The notes under the pieces were generated by a model. That model was given only the letters and a program-made list of their open reading frames with translations. It ran no database searches and had not been told where the DNA came from. A stretch of DNA of 64,000 nucleotides from NCBI RefSeq assembly GCF_958295425.1, contig NC_081147.1:2873290-2937289 (forward strand), given 5' to 3'. A program made the translations under genes and the position numbers. This DNA is from Solea solea (Eukaryota > Chordata > Actinopteri > Pleuronectiformes > Soleidae). Shown one piece after another: positions 44,776-56,664 of the stretch. Position 1 is the first letter of the stretch. Each line of letters starts with the position of its first letter.

Positions 44776-46048
44776 GTATGTACAGCCAGGATGTGGCTTC
44801 TGTTTTACTTTTATCTTCCAAATTTGTTTGTTTTTCACCATGATTAGATATGATTAAGAAAGGAATGAAAGATCCACCCATTATCTCAGCTGACATAGGG
44901 CAGTAGGCAGTAGTTCGCCAGTCCATCGCAGGGAGACAAACAACCATTCAATCTCACATTCACACCTATTGTCAATTTAGAGTCACCAAATTAGCTAATC
45001 CCCGTATTGCATGCACAACATCCATGTGGACGTACATTAGTCCCATTGTTGATCTAATTGTTGATTTAAAATAAATGTGGCTTTTTTTAATGAAACCTAA
45101 TTAAGACACAGAACTCCCTTTTAACAGCAAGAAATCTTTGGCAGAGCCAGACAAAAATACAAAATACAAATATGTGTCTCGGATAGTTGGTGTGTAAGGA
45201 TAATTGGTGGACACAGGAGGGGTGGAGGACAGAGAGGAAGGAGAAGCACAAACAGGAGAGAGAGAGAGACCAGGAGCAGATATAGTCATAAATTTAGAAC
45301 GAACAGTTCTGAATCGGTTATGACTACTGCTTTTTTTTTCAAGCAGTACTACAATGTCAAGCAGCAGCAGCAGCAGAGATTGTTGATAAAAATGTATACT
45401 GATATCAACTTTAAATATTGCATTAAAGTAATGACAATAATAATCGGTGTGAGCACAAATGGGCAACAATTCTACTACTGGGGCGCGAACATGACTAAAA
45501 TGATATTCTTGTCCAAGTCAACTTATAGTGTTGGTGGCTGTATTATTTGTCACCAAATGTGTACGGTTTTCGTTGGAAAAGAGGTTTTATTAATGATTGT
45601 TCGTTTCTCCCCCTCAAGGTGTGGTGGTGCTTGTAGTTTGTTTTTCTTGTCAGTTATTTTCCCTTTGGCTTGTTTCTCCCTAGAGTGGCGTCGCTTTGGT
45701 GGTTATCCATCATTATTCCATCAGTGGAATTTAGTTTTTGACCGGTGTTCTCAGTTTGGGTTAACAGTTTCCTTTTTCCTGGGAAATATTTTGTTTTGTT
45801 TTCCTCCCCTAATCCCCTGGTTAATATACAAATAGAAACAAACTACTGCTTGTGACAATAATAAAAACATAGGAACTGAATCTGGATCCTGAAAGAAGAA
45901 AGATTAAGATGAGAGAGAGGGGAAAGAAAGGAAAGACACACACTGATCTATTAAGACCTATTTGAAGCAATTTACTCCTTTTATGTTGTGATTGTTTTAT
46001 CTTTGTGTTGTCAGCAATGTTGCAACATCACTGTGTCTTTGTCTGTAG
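44776..46048 (+). other. Intron 2, unit 6
   Basis: Collinear with unit 1 intron 2. It contains the fish repeat fragment (about 44910-45020), a short GA run (45256-45269) and ends in acceptor tgtctttgtctgtag. It retains the uninterrupted cccctggttaatatac site into which the Harbinger-like element inserted in unit 7. Confidence 0.55.
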
Positions 46049-47511
46049 AGCTTCCACAGCAGCATGTCCCTAAAGAGGACGAGGTTCTCACTGAGCAGCA
46101 GCTCTGGAACCAGGAGAGGAACTCCAGTCTGGACCAAGAGGAACCAGAGTCACTACAGAGTAAAGAGGAGCAGGAGGCTGATACATTAATGTTGACTCCT
46201 GTTAAAGAGGAAAGTGACCACATGGAACCAGAACCAGACAGTGACCACCAGCTCCTCTCTAACAGCTCTCCTGCAGCTCAGAATCAAGATCAGACAGGAA
46301 GTCACCATGTTGACTCTTTGTCTAATAGTCACGCAGAGTCAAAGCCATGCATTACCAAAGCAGAAAACTGTGACACATCAAATATAGAGTCTGAAACTTA
46401 CACAGGTAAAAAGTCTTTTGAATGTGATACTTGTGGAAAAAGATTTGTTGATAAGTCTCGACTGATTATACATATGAAAGTCCACACAGGAGAGAAACCC
46501 TTTTCTTGCACTACATGTGGAAAGTGTTTTATTTCGCGTAAGGGCTTGATAGTCCATGGAAGAATTCACTCCATGGAGAGGCGATATACCTGTAAAACAT
46601 GTGGAAGGAGTTTTCTTAAAAGTTCGGATTTGATAAGACATGAAAGAATTCACTCTGGTGAGAAGCCCTATTCCTGTGAAACATGTGGAAAGTGTTTTCT
46701 GCGAAGGCCTGATTTGATAATCCATGAAAGAATTCACTCTGGTGAGAAGCCCTATTCCTGTAAAACATGTGGAAGGAGTTTTCGTAAAAGTTCGGATTTG
46801 ATAAGACATGAAAGGATTCACTCTGGTGAGAAGCCCTATTCCTGTGAAACATGTGGAAGGAGTTTTCGTAAAAGTTCGGATTTGATAAGACATGAAAGAA
46901 TTCACTCTGGTGAGAAGCCCTATTCCTGTGAAACATGTGGAAAGAGGTTTATTGATGGAAAGGAATTGAAAGTCCATCAACGAATTCACTCTGCTGAGAA
47001 TCCATATTCCTGTAAAACATGTGGAAGGCGTTGCAGGCGAAATTCGGATTTGATAAGACATGAAAGAATTCACTCCGGTGAGAGGCCATATTCCTGTAAA
47101 ACATGTGGAAAGAGTTTTCTTAAAAGTTCAGATTTGATAAGACATGAAAGAATTCACTCTAGTGAGAAGCCCTATTCCTGTGAAACATGTGGAAAGAGGT
47201 TCATTGATGGAAAAGAATTGAAAGTCCATCAAGGAATTCACTCTAGTGAGAGGCCATATTCCTGTAAAACATGTGGAAGGGGTTTTCTGCGAAGGCATGA
47301 TTCGATAATCCATGAAAGAATTCACTCTGGTGAGAGACCATATTCCTGTAAAACATGTGGAAAGTCTTTTATGCGAAGGCCTGATTTGATAATCCATGAA
47401 AGAATTCACTCTGGTGAGAAGCCATTTTCCTGTAAAACATGTGGAAAGGGTTTTATTCGAAGGCGGACTTTGACAGTCCATGAAAGAACTCATTCAGGCA
47501 AGAAGCTATAA
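46049..47511 (+). CDS. Unit 6 finger exon 2B, thirteen C2H2 fingers
   Basis: The acidic linker with VKEE is followed by thirteen fingers to TAA 47509-47511. Helix residues (-1, 2, 3, 6): DSRI, SKGV, KSDR, RPDI, KSDR, KSDR, DKEV, RSDR, KSDR, DKEV, RHDI, RPDI, RRTV. Fingers 3, 5, 6 and 9 share one helix, as do 7 and 10, so the array grew by internal duplication. Finger 8 has Cys for the core Phe (GRRCRRNSD). Finger 11 has Ser for the core Leu, probably weakening its fold. The linker after finger 2 is HSMERR. A DNA-binding nuclear regulator is inferred; the repeated KSDR helix predicts a repetitive target. Confidence 0.9.
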
Positions 47512-47735
47512 ACCTGTACAACGCGTGGAAAGTGTTTCAGTCAAGGTTTGTCTTTGGTAGAACATTAAGAAAACCTCATTTAGGTGAGATGCCATGTTTC
47601 TGTAAAACGTGGAAAGTGCTTTATTTGAAAGGAGAATTTGACAATCCATATAAAACCACATAGGAGTGAAGCCTTTCTCCTGTGAAACATGGAAAGGATT
47701 CTTGATATAGGTTTAGTTTGATAGAACATGAAAGA
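47512..47735 (+). pseudogene. Eroded fingers after the unit 6 array
   Basis: Three remnants in broken frames. They show SLVEH followed by a stop, CKTW-KCFI and PFSCETW-KDS. Confidence 0.65.
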
Positions 47736-49406
47736 ATTCATGCAGTTCATCCATCTTAAGTTTTTTACATTCCAGCATCATTTCCTCCCCCTTGGCCTCT
47801 TTTCCGTGAAAATAATTCACACTTCCATGGTTACCCAGGTGGCACCCAGCTTTATTTTTCCACTAAACCCTACTCAACCCTCCCACCCTGTTCCCTCTCC
47901 AATTTCCCGGTGCCCATATAATCAACAAAACCCCCTCTGTGAAATAAGATTTTTTGGGGCTTTTTATGGCCTTTAGGAAGGTTTTACAAATGTGAAACTC
48001 TGTGAATTTAAAATGTAGAATATAAAGATCTTTACATGTCTCGAGGTGTCCCATGAACACTTTTACAGGATTCTCTTATACTGTTGTGGTCAATGGGAAA
48101 ATTGCTTTTTGGGCCGCATGAGTATTTTTTGTTGCAGTACCAGGAGTGGCCACCATGACAAAATTATTTTCAAGGCAGAGGGGGGGGGGGGGGGGGGGGG
48201 GTGCTCTATCCAGGGCTGATAATACATCCATGCTCATGCTGAGGAGGCGAGAACTAGCTTGGGTCATAGTTCACACACTAGAGTTTTTCCGTAACTGTCA
48301 GTCACTTTTGGACATATGGAAGCTGGATGTTGTCAATACTGATTATAAAATATAACGTAATTATATCAACAAGCTTTGTTAAATATCTATGTGAAATAAT
48401 TGAGAAAATTGGTTCAAACCCAATTAGGCATTCATTTTCACAGATACAATTTTTATTAGTCATGTTTGTTCAAATTTTTTATGCCAGTTTTTATTTCCTG
48501 TTAGTTTGTCGATGTATTTCTTATTTTATACTGAGTGTGTTTTTCTACTTTTCAAGTATCACTCATTGAAATGGGAAGTTTTTTATATCTTGTGTTTCAT
48601 ACCTTTTGTACCCTTCTGTCATTGTATTCATCGTTTTTATTGTTTGGTCAAAAAATATGAAAACAACCCAACGTTACTGGGTTGGCAAAGTTGATGAGTT
48701 TGTATAAATGAATTAAAATAAAAACATGTAATAACATGCTTCTCAATTATCTCTATTTGTAGGTGCTCCCCCCCCCCCCCCCCCCCCTTCCGCCTCCACG
48801 AACCACATCCACCCCCCAACCTGAAAAGCTTGTTAAGCCCCTGGTTGACACAGACGAAAGCAATCACAGTCGTACACATAAATCACACAAGTGACTAAAC
48901 GATCAACAACAGGAATGGCCAGCGTGGTAAATCCTAAAGCAGCCTTCTTTAACTGCAAGTATAGCCAATACTTTTCACTACTTAAAAGGAAATAATATAT
49001 ACGTCAAATGCACATTATGTGCTGGGCAAAAGTGCTTCTCAATGTCGCTGTCAAGCAAAACACAAGTTTAGGTTTGTGTACACTGTTGCTGTTAGTAATA
49101 TATTGTACTAAGTGTCCATTTCATTATAATATTCAGATTTACCTAAATAATTGAACATTTTAAGCTCTGTTAAAGAGGGGGTGGAGGTGGGGTCCAATTC
49201 TTTGAGCACTTAAAATGAACTTGAAGGTAACGCAATAGTTACTTTCCCCATTAACTAGTTACTTTTATCATTTGTAACTCAGTAAGTTACTTTTTGGGAG
49301 AAGTCACTAGTAACTGTCACTAAGTAACGTTTCCAACACTGCCTGCCATTCCTCCAACTACGTCTACTCGTCGTTGCTTGACACTAACAAATGTTTGCAA
49401 CCAGAG

Positions 49407-49440
<34 letters not shown>

Positions 49441-50354
49441 CAGCTCGGAGCGAACATTGATGAAAAGTATGTTGTGCTTGTTTTATAGTTTTTTCTTGTT
49501 GCATAAAAAGAAGGGGGCTGGGGGAAGCAAACACAACCCAGCGATCCACTCGGCAGATCAACAACACTCGTTGGTGTGAAAGGCCTTTACACTCAGAAAG
49601 ATGAATAGGTAACAATGGCCACATTTAAGTGTGTGCAAGTGCAGTTTGTTAGTAATACCATCATTTGTTTAAACGTACATATCTGCCTTCTGTCATTTAC
49701 CTTCCTGTTCCAACAACATGAATGCATTTTTCTGTCATATTTAGAAATGTTGATTAATCGTAATTAATCTACAGCTTCCCCATGATTATCACATTCAAAT
49801 TTTTAATCATTTGACAGCCCTCACTTATTGTCTTTACACAGTGTCGCCCTGAGCCATTAGGGGGCCCTAAGCAGAATTTGATTTGACACTTGTATCCTTT
49901 AAAAATAGTCGTAAAGCAAAACTTTTCATTTGGCTGGAATAAATATTTAAACTGAAGGAGTTAAATATGGTGATTGGTTGGAATAACCCTTTACTAGATA
50001 ATGAACTTCGAGAAATACAGAAATACACTACAGACCCGTTAGATTTGAAACACACAAAAACTCTTCCGTAGTATTACGTTAATAAAAAAGTTAGATGTAA
50101 ATTAATATTGTCTCAGGTCATCCAAGTCGTTAGGTGTCGCTGTAGTTGTCTGCCGATACGGCCACCCGAAACTGTGGTCTCCGGTACTGCAGACACATAC
50201 TTGTCTTTTTTTGTCCATAAGGGATATTTAACAAGCATGAAATTGAATCTGTTAATTAAATAAATGATTTAAATTATATATACATCATATGTCCGTGTCT
50301 CCAACTGTCCTGTGAACAGTTTTACAGGTCCATCTCGGACACGGCGCTAACCCA
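47736..50354. repeat. Spacer between units 6 and 7, with long G and C homopolymers
   Basis: The standard spacer: the ggccgcatgag block, a 22-base G run (48180-48201), the hairpin near 48664-48684, a 20-base C run (48768-48787), a BED fossil (about 48915-49065), a hAT terminus ending at 49341, a CA repeat (about 49409-49439) and the ATTAATCG-rich block (about 49742-49820). No gene is supported. Confidence 0.6.
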
Positions 50355-50500
50355 GCGGAAGTAGACATCACAAAGCGGAAGTAAACAAACAAAGAGCTAG
50401 CAGCGTTAGCTCCGTACTCTGCATGCGGACATAAACAGCGTGAAGAGGGTGTTGTGTTCATGTGTCGCAGGTAAAATATTCTGTTGTTAGCGAAGCAGCG
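50355..50500 (+). promoter_or_regulatory. Unit 7 promoter-proximal region
   Basis: GCGGAAGT sites lie at 50355-50362 and 50375-50382. The near-palindrome and both mini-uORFs are conserved. Confidence 0.5.
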
Positions 50501-50672
50501 ATGTCTTCACTTCAGTGTTTCAGGGATTTAATCACCGAACGACTAACTGTTGCTGCTGAAGAAATATTCAGACACGTCGAAAGAACCGTCGTAGAGTACG
50601 AGGAAGAGTTGGATCGTCAGCGCAAACTGTTGGAGATCGTTTGCAAACCTCGAGTAAAGTTAAAGCGAATAG
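50501..50672 (+). CDS. Unit 7 exon 1
   Basis: 57 codons plus G, donor GTAAAA. Joined to 51328-51636 and 54190-56069 it encodes 786 aa, or 683 aa if exon 2A is skipped. Confidence 0.87.
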
Positions 50673-51327
50673 GTAAAACCATAATGGTCTTTTTAAATAC
50701 TAACAAGTGAATGTGACTCATAATGCACTAATTACAACGTGTTTTCATACACATACCAATATAATCAGTCGTTTTACTTAAATAATAGAACACAGTGTTT
50801 AGTTTTGTAGAAAATAAGCTTTGACTGATTTTGTATCCACGAGGTTTTGACTAAAGAGACACAAATGTAAAGTTAACATTCAGAACAATAGACTGAAATA
50901 CATGGAACAATAGAAGCTAAATGTAAAGCGTTGTCTTAAGAGGAAGTAAGCAGATGCTTAAACACTGTCTTATAGATGTTTACCCACAGGGACAAAATAT
51001 TAACTTTAGATGTTTAGCGTTGCACAGTGAACATTCACAGCGTAACCTTCAACCACCTTGGAGAACTTTTAAATGATTTTTGAAGGTCACACTGGTCCAA
51101 GGAGCTCACATGCTCCACTTGCTGGACTATAATGGTAATTTAAACGAAGGGTTTGGTAGGTTGACCAAATTTAGTTCAATTCCATCTGGATTTTATTAAG
51201 GTGTTGGCTGAATTAACCTTCTTTAATTTTGCAGTTGTTATAAATTTACCAATAACTATCCAATCTTAAGCCAACTGAAGTAAATTTACTTCAATGTCAA
51301 TTGTAATCTATTCCTTTGTGTCTGTAG
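50673..51327 (+). other. Intron 1, unit 7
   Basis: Has the LINE-free empty site near 50880 and ends in acceptor tgtgtctgtag. Nothing else is recognised. Confidence 0.5.
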
Positions 51328-51636
51328 AGCTTCCACAGCAGCATGTCTGTAAAGAGGAGGAGGTTCTCACTGAGCAGCAGCTCTGGAACCAGGAGAGGAA
51401 CTCCAGTCTGGACCAAGAGGAACCAGAGTCACTACAGATTAAAGAGGAGCAGGAGGAAACCTGCACCAGTCATGAGGGAGAACAGCTTGAAGTGAAGCAG
51501 GAGGCTGATACATTAATGTTGACTCCTGATAATGAGGAAAGTGACCACATGGAACCAGGAAGAAATGAGGAAGATGTGGATCTTCAGCACAGACTCCATA
51601 TGAAGTGGGGCCCTGTAATAAAGTTACAGAGTACAG
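51328..51636 (+). CDS. Unit 7 cassette exon 2A
   Basis: 309 bp, phase 1-1, donor ACAG|GTATGT. It carries IKEE and VKQE and the NEEDV insert. It ends HMKWGPVIKLQST, with Ser for the Arg found in all other copies. Confidence 0.82.
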
Positions 51637-52505
51637 GTATGTACAGCCAGGATGTGGCTTCTGTTTTACTTTGATCTTCCTCAAATCAGATTTGTTTGTT
51701 TTTCACCATGATTAGATATGATTAAGAAAGGAATGAAAGATCCACCCATTATCTCAGCTGACAGGTCAGTAGGCAGTCCATCGCAGGGCCACACAGGGAG
51801 ACAAACAACCATTCACTCTCACATTCATACCTATTGTCAATTTAGAGTCACCAATTTACCTAATCCCCGTATTGCATGCACAGCATCCATGTGGACGTAC
51901 ATTAGTCCCATTGTTGATCTAATTCATCTTTAAAATATAAACTTGGCTTTTTTTTTAAATGAAACTTACTTTAGGAGAAGCAGGAGAGAGTAGTCATAAA
52001 TTTAGACCGAACAGTTCTGAATCGGTTATGATATTTATTTTTTTCAAGCAGTACTACAATGTCAAGCACGATGAAAAAATGTATACTGATATCAACTTTA
52101 AATATTGCATAAAAATAATGACAATAATAATCGGTGTGAGCACAAATGGGCAACAATTCTACTACTGGGCCGTGAACATGACTAAAATGATATTCTTGTC
52201 CAAGTCAACTTTTAGTGTTGGGGGCTGTATTATTTGTCACCAAATGTGTACGGTTTTTGGTGGAAAAGAGGTTTTATTGATGATTGTTAGTCTCTCCCCC
52301 TCAAGGTGTGGTGGTGCTTGTAGTTTGTTTTTCTTGTCAGTTATTTTCCTGTGGCTTGTTTCTCCCTAGAGTGGCGTCGCTTTGGTGGTTATCCATCATT
52401 ATTCCATCAGTGGAATTTAGTTTTTGACCGGTGTTCTCAGTTTGGGTTAACAGTTAACTTTTTCCCGGGAAATATTTTGTTTTGTTTTCCTCCCCTCATC
52501 CCCTG
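51637..52505 (+). other. Intron 2 of unit 7, left of the Harbinger-like element
   Basis: It contains a shortened fish repeat fragment (about 51780-51905) and sequence collinear with unit 6. The GA repeat has been lost. It ends at the target cccctg. Confidence 0.5.
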
Positions 52506-53947
52506 GGGGGTATTCCATCAAGCAGGCTAAAGGCAAAGCCAAGCTTAAATGGCCAAGTCTGGCTAATATGAGTGAGAGTTCGGTTCCATCAAAGAGGCTG
52601 AGATTAGCCCCAACTCAGTAACCATGGAAACTATGACTCTGGCTAAGCCTCAACCATGGCTAAGCCATAACTGTGGCTCAGATTTCCGTTCCATCAATCT
52701 GAGCCTCAACCCTGTTCCACCAAGGTGGCTAATGTGAATGCCAGCCAAGTAACCATGGTAACTTATGCTGCCGGGCAAACCTGGTCTGTAGCAGGCTAAA
52801 AGTGAAGCTTAGCACCATCTATGATCAAAGAATGTCCAATAGACAGAAACAGAGACACACAACTGTCATGGAATGTTAAAATAATATGTAAAACATAAAA
52901 TATATAATAAAATGTATTAAAGAAATGATTTAAACTAATAATTATATATTATCTATAAGTACATTAAAGAACACTATCACCAAAATAACATATAATAAAA
53001 AATAACACACAAATAAATACAAAATTAAACTAATTAGCAAAGAAATATAATAAAAGGAAATCGTCATTCTTTTGATGTAACAAGGGTTAGGGCCTCCGAT
53101 TGATAGGAGATAGATGATTGATTTGCTGTCACCTGCATTCACTTACTGTAATAGGGGTCCTCGTCTCCATTGAATTGCTTGATTTGCTGAATGATTCTAG
53201 ATAAATAATAACTTTTTTACAATCAATAGATCTGTCATATGATTATTTCCTATAGAATGATAACCAACATTGCATTTCTTCATGTAATAATCTACCATCA
53301 ATTGTATGATAAATGTGATGAGTCATGTAAAATACTTTGATTAAATGTAGCCTATTATTATCAAAAATGTAGGCAAGGCTACTTAATATAGCACATTTTA
53401 GCACAAGGTGATTCAAAGTGCTTTACATAAAATAAAATGAAAATACAACAATTCAACATATAGCATCTGGGACAAAATACAGAAGTAGCACAAATACAGC
53501 ATGTAACAATGACAGGCTTAAATGAAAAGGATATCAATTCTATACAATTGGCCATGCAGGAAATAAATGAAAGCTATCCCATCGATTTGCATAACATTCA
53601 GTTGATTGCCGCGGTATTGCCCTTCTTTGGGATTATGTGGCTGTAATCCTCATATATCTCCATGAGGGGGGGTTGCTCCGCTGCAGAGAACATCTCTGCA
53701 CGTTCTTTTCCTCTTGCTTTTCGGCATTTTTCACAGTTTCCGCGCTCGACTAGAATGGGCTTTTTATTTTCCCTGTGGGCGTGCACAAGTTGAGGCTTAA
53801 CAGGTGAGGCTTGACTAAGCGTCAAGTGGAGCCAGCTGATTTCACTTGATGGAACGGCTTGGAGCTAGATTGGGAGATGGAGCTTAGTCAAGCTTTAAGC
53901 TTACACCTAAGTCTGGCAATTCTTAGCTACGTTGATGGAATACCCCC
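52506..53947 (-). mobile_element. Harbinger-like DNA transposon, non-autonomous copy
   Basis: Perfect terminal inverted repeats GGGGGTATTCCATCAA / TTGATGGAATACCCCC, flanked by CTG on both sides (52503-52505 and 53948-53950). Unit 6 shows the empty site. The left end carries several GTTCCATCAA and GTTCCACCAA subterminal repeats. The minus strand near 53600-53700 encodes EMFSAAEQPPLMEIYEDYSH, a Myb/SANT-like DNA-binding start as in the accessory gene of PIF/Harbinger elements, but it breaks off after GNTAAIN. No transposase is seen. A piece of another LINE tail (agcacaaggtgattcaaagtg, near 53400) lies inside. Confidence 0.75.
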
Positions 53948-54189
53948 CTGGTTAATGTACAAATAGAAACAAACTACTGCTTGTGACAATAATAAAAACA
54001 TAGGAACTGGATCTGGATCCTGAAAGAAGAAAGATTAAGATGAGAGAAAGAGAGAGAGAGAGGAAAGAAAGGAAAGACACACTGATCTATTGAGACCTAT
54101 TTGAAGCAATTTACTCCTTTTTTATGTTGTGATTGTTTTATCTTTGTGTTGTCAGCATTGTTGCAACATCACTGTGTCTTTGTCTGTAG
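53948..54189 (+). other. Intron 2 of unit 7, right end
   Basis: Contains a GA run near 54045-54062 and ends in acceptor tgtctttgtctgtag. Confidence 0.5.
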
Positions 54190-56069
54190 AGCTTCCACAG
54201 CAGCATGTCCCTAAAGAGGAGGAGGTTCTCACTGAGCAGCAGCTCTGGAACCAGGAGAGGAACTCCAGTCTGGACCAAGAGGAACCAGAGTCACTACAGA
54301 GTACAGAGGAGCAGGAGGCAGATACATTAATGTTGACTCCTGTTAAAGAGGAAAGTAACCACATGGAACCGGAACCAGACAGTGACCACCAGCTCCTCTC
54401 TCACAGCTCCCCTGCAGCTCAGAGTCAAGATCAGACAGGAAGTCACCATGTTGACTCTTTGTCTAATAGTCATGCAGAGTCAAAGCCATGCATTACCAAA
54501 GTAGAAAACGGTGACACATCAAAGATAGAGTCTGAAACTTACACAGGTAAAAAGTCTTTTAAATGTGATACTTGTGGAAAAAGTTTTGTTTATAAGTGTC
54601 GACTGATTATACACATGAAAGTCCACACAGGAGAGAAACCATTTTCTTGCACAACATGTGGAAAGTGTTTTATTTCGCGGAAGGACTTGATAGTCCATGG
54701 AAGAATTCACTCCGGTGAGAGTCCATATTCGTGTAAAACATGTGGAAAGGGTTTTACTCAAAAGCAGAGTTTGACAGTCCATGAAAGAATTCACTCTGGT
54801 GAGAGGCCGTATTCCTGTAAAACATGTGGAAGGGGTTTTACTCAAAAGCAGAGTTTGACAGTCCATGAAAGAATTCACTCTGGTGAGAGGCCGTATTCCT
54901 GTAAAACATGTGGAAAGCGTTTTAAGCGAAGGTCTAATTTGACAGTCCATGAAAGAATTCACTCTGGTGAGAGGCCATATTCCTGTAAAACATGTGGAAA
55001 GCATTTTATGCGAAAGCCTAATTTGATAGTCCATGAGAGAATTCACTCTGTTGAGAGACCGTATTCCTGTAAAACATGTGGAAAGAGTTTTCTGCGAAGG
55101 CCTGATTTGATAATCCATGAAAGAATTCACTCTGGTGAGAAGCCCTATTCCTGTAAAACATGTGGAAGGGGTTTTACTCAAAGAGGGGGTTTGGTAGACC
55201 ATGAAAGAATTCACTCTGGTGAGAGGCCGTATTCCTGTAAAACATGTGGAAAGCGTTTTATGCGAAGGTCTTATTTGAGAGTCCATGAAATACTTCACTC
55301 TGGTGAGAAGCCCTATTCCTGTAAAACATGTGGAAAGGGTTTTATTAAAAGGCAGAGTTTGACAGTCCATGAAAGAATTCACTCTGGTGAGAGGCCGTAT
55401 TCCTGTAAAACATGTGGAAAGGGTTTTATGCGCAAGCCTAATTTGATAGTCCATGAAAGAATTCACTCTGAGAAGCCCTATTCCTGTGAAACATGTGGAA
55501 AATGTTTTGTTGATGGAAATGAATTGAAAGTCCATGGAAAAATTCACTCTGGTGAGAATCCATATTCCTGTAAAACATGTGGAAGGAGTTTTCGTAAAAG
55601 TTCGGGTTTGATAGCACATGAAAGAATTCACACAGATGAGAGGCCACATTCTTGTAAAATATGTGGAAAGTGTTTTAATCAAAGGTGGCATTTGACAGTC
55701 CATGAAAGAATTCACTCTGGTGAAAAGCCATATTCCTGTAAAATATGTGGAAAGTGTTTTATTCAGAAGGGGAATTTGGTAGAACATGAAAGAACTCATA
55801 CTGGTGAGAAGCCACATTTCTGTAAAACATGTGGAAGGACTTTTCGTCAAAGTTCGGATTTGAAAAGACATGAAAGAATTCACACAGATAAGAGGCCACA
55901 TTCCTGTAAAGTATGTGGAAAGGGTTTTATTAAGAGGTGGGGTTTGGTAGAACATGAAAGAGTGCACACCGGTGAGAAGCCATATTCCTGTAAAACATGT
56001 GGAAAGTGTTATAATCGAAAGGGGAGTTTGACAGTCCATGAAAGAAACCACACAGGGAAGAAGAAATAA
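54190..56069 (+). CDS. Unit 7 finger exon 2B, eighteen C2H2 fingers
   Basis: The largest gene of the cluster, ending at TAA 56067-56069. Helix residues (-1, 2, 3, 6): YCRI, SKDV, QQSV, QQSV, RSNV, RPNV, RPDI, QGGD, RSYV, KQSV, RPNV, DNEV, KSGA, QWHV, QGNE, QSDR, KWGE, RGSV. All Cys and His ligands are present. The linker after finger 11 is one residue short (HSEKP for HSGEKP, a 3-bp loss near 55470), which may split the array into two binding blocks of eleven and seven. Linkers 13 (HTDERP) and 16 (HTDKRP) are also unusual. A nuclear DNA-binding role is inferred from the family. Confidence 0.9.
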
Positions 56070-56330
56070 ACCTGTACAACACATGGAAAGTGTTTCAGTC
56101 AAGGTTTGTCTTTTGTACAACATAATAAAATATCATGGAGGTGAGAAGTCATATTTCTGTAAACTGTGGAAAGTTTTATTTGAAAGGAGTATTTGATAAT
56201 CCATGAAAGAAGAAGGAGTGGAGCCTTTCTCCTGTGAAACTTGTGGAAAGGATTCTAAATATAAATTCAGTTTGATAGAGCATGAAAGATTTCATTCAGT
56301 TCATCTTAAGTCTTTCACATTCCAGCATCA
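56070..56330 (+). pseudogene. Eroded fingers after the unit 7 array, last one nearly intact
   Basis: The final remnant (about 56203-56312) reads PFSCETCGKDSKYKFSLIEH followed by ERFH, keeping both cysteines and both histidines but separated from the array by stops and frameshifts. It is the best preserved trace of the lost ancestral C-terminus. Confidence 0.7.
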
Positions 56331-56664
56331 TTTCCTCCCCCTTGGCCTGAAAACAATTTACACTTCCATGGTTACCCAGGTGGCACCCAGCTTTATTTTT
56401 CCAGGAATCCCAACTCTACCCTCCCACCCGGTTCCCTCTCCAATTTCCAGGTGCCCATATAATCAACAAAACCCCCCCTTCCTCTACATCACCTCTATTT
56501 TATAGCAGTTTCACTAGCTCCCAAAAAAATTCTGTATCACTTCCAAAATCCTATCTACATTTAAGACCATCCATCACCTCGGCCCTCCTTAGTTGTGCAG
56601 GAGACGAAGCGTCTCACCCTATCTTTAAGAGAGAGAACCCAGACACTCTGCAGAGGAATACAAT
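56331..56664. repeat. 3' flank of unit 7 with two LINE fragments
   Basis: After the shared 3' flank, about 56490-56597 resembles + strand LINE RT sequence (FTSSQKNSVSLPKS-type decay of the LHWLPVKFRI block). About 56598-56660 resembles the minus-strand LINE fragment of 32590-32640 (tatctttaagagagagaaccc, then agacactctgcagagg). Confidence 0.45.

Noticed and set aside
54519..56123. Long open frame (534 codons) on the minus strand across the unit 7 finger array, and similar ones opposite the other arrays
   Set aside because: It mirrors the 84-bp finger repeat: the antisense of a repeated finger lacks stops in one frame. It has no splice context or domain of its own and appears wherever the array is intact.
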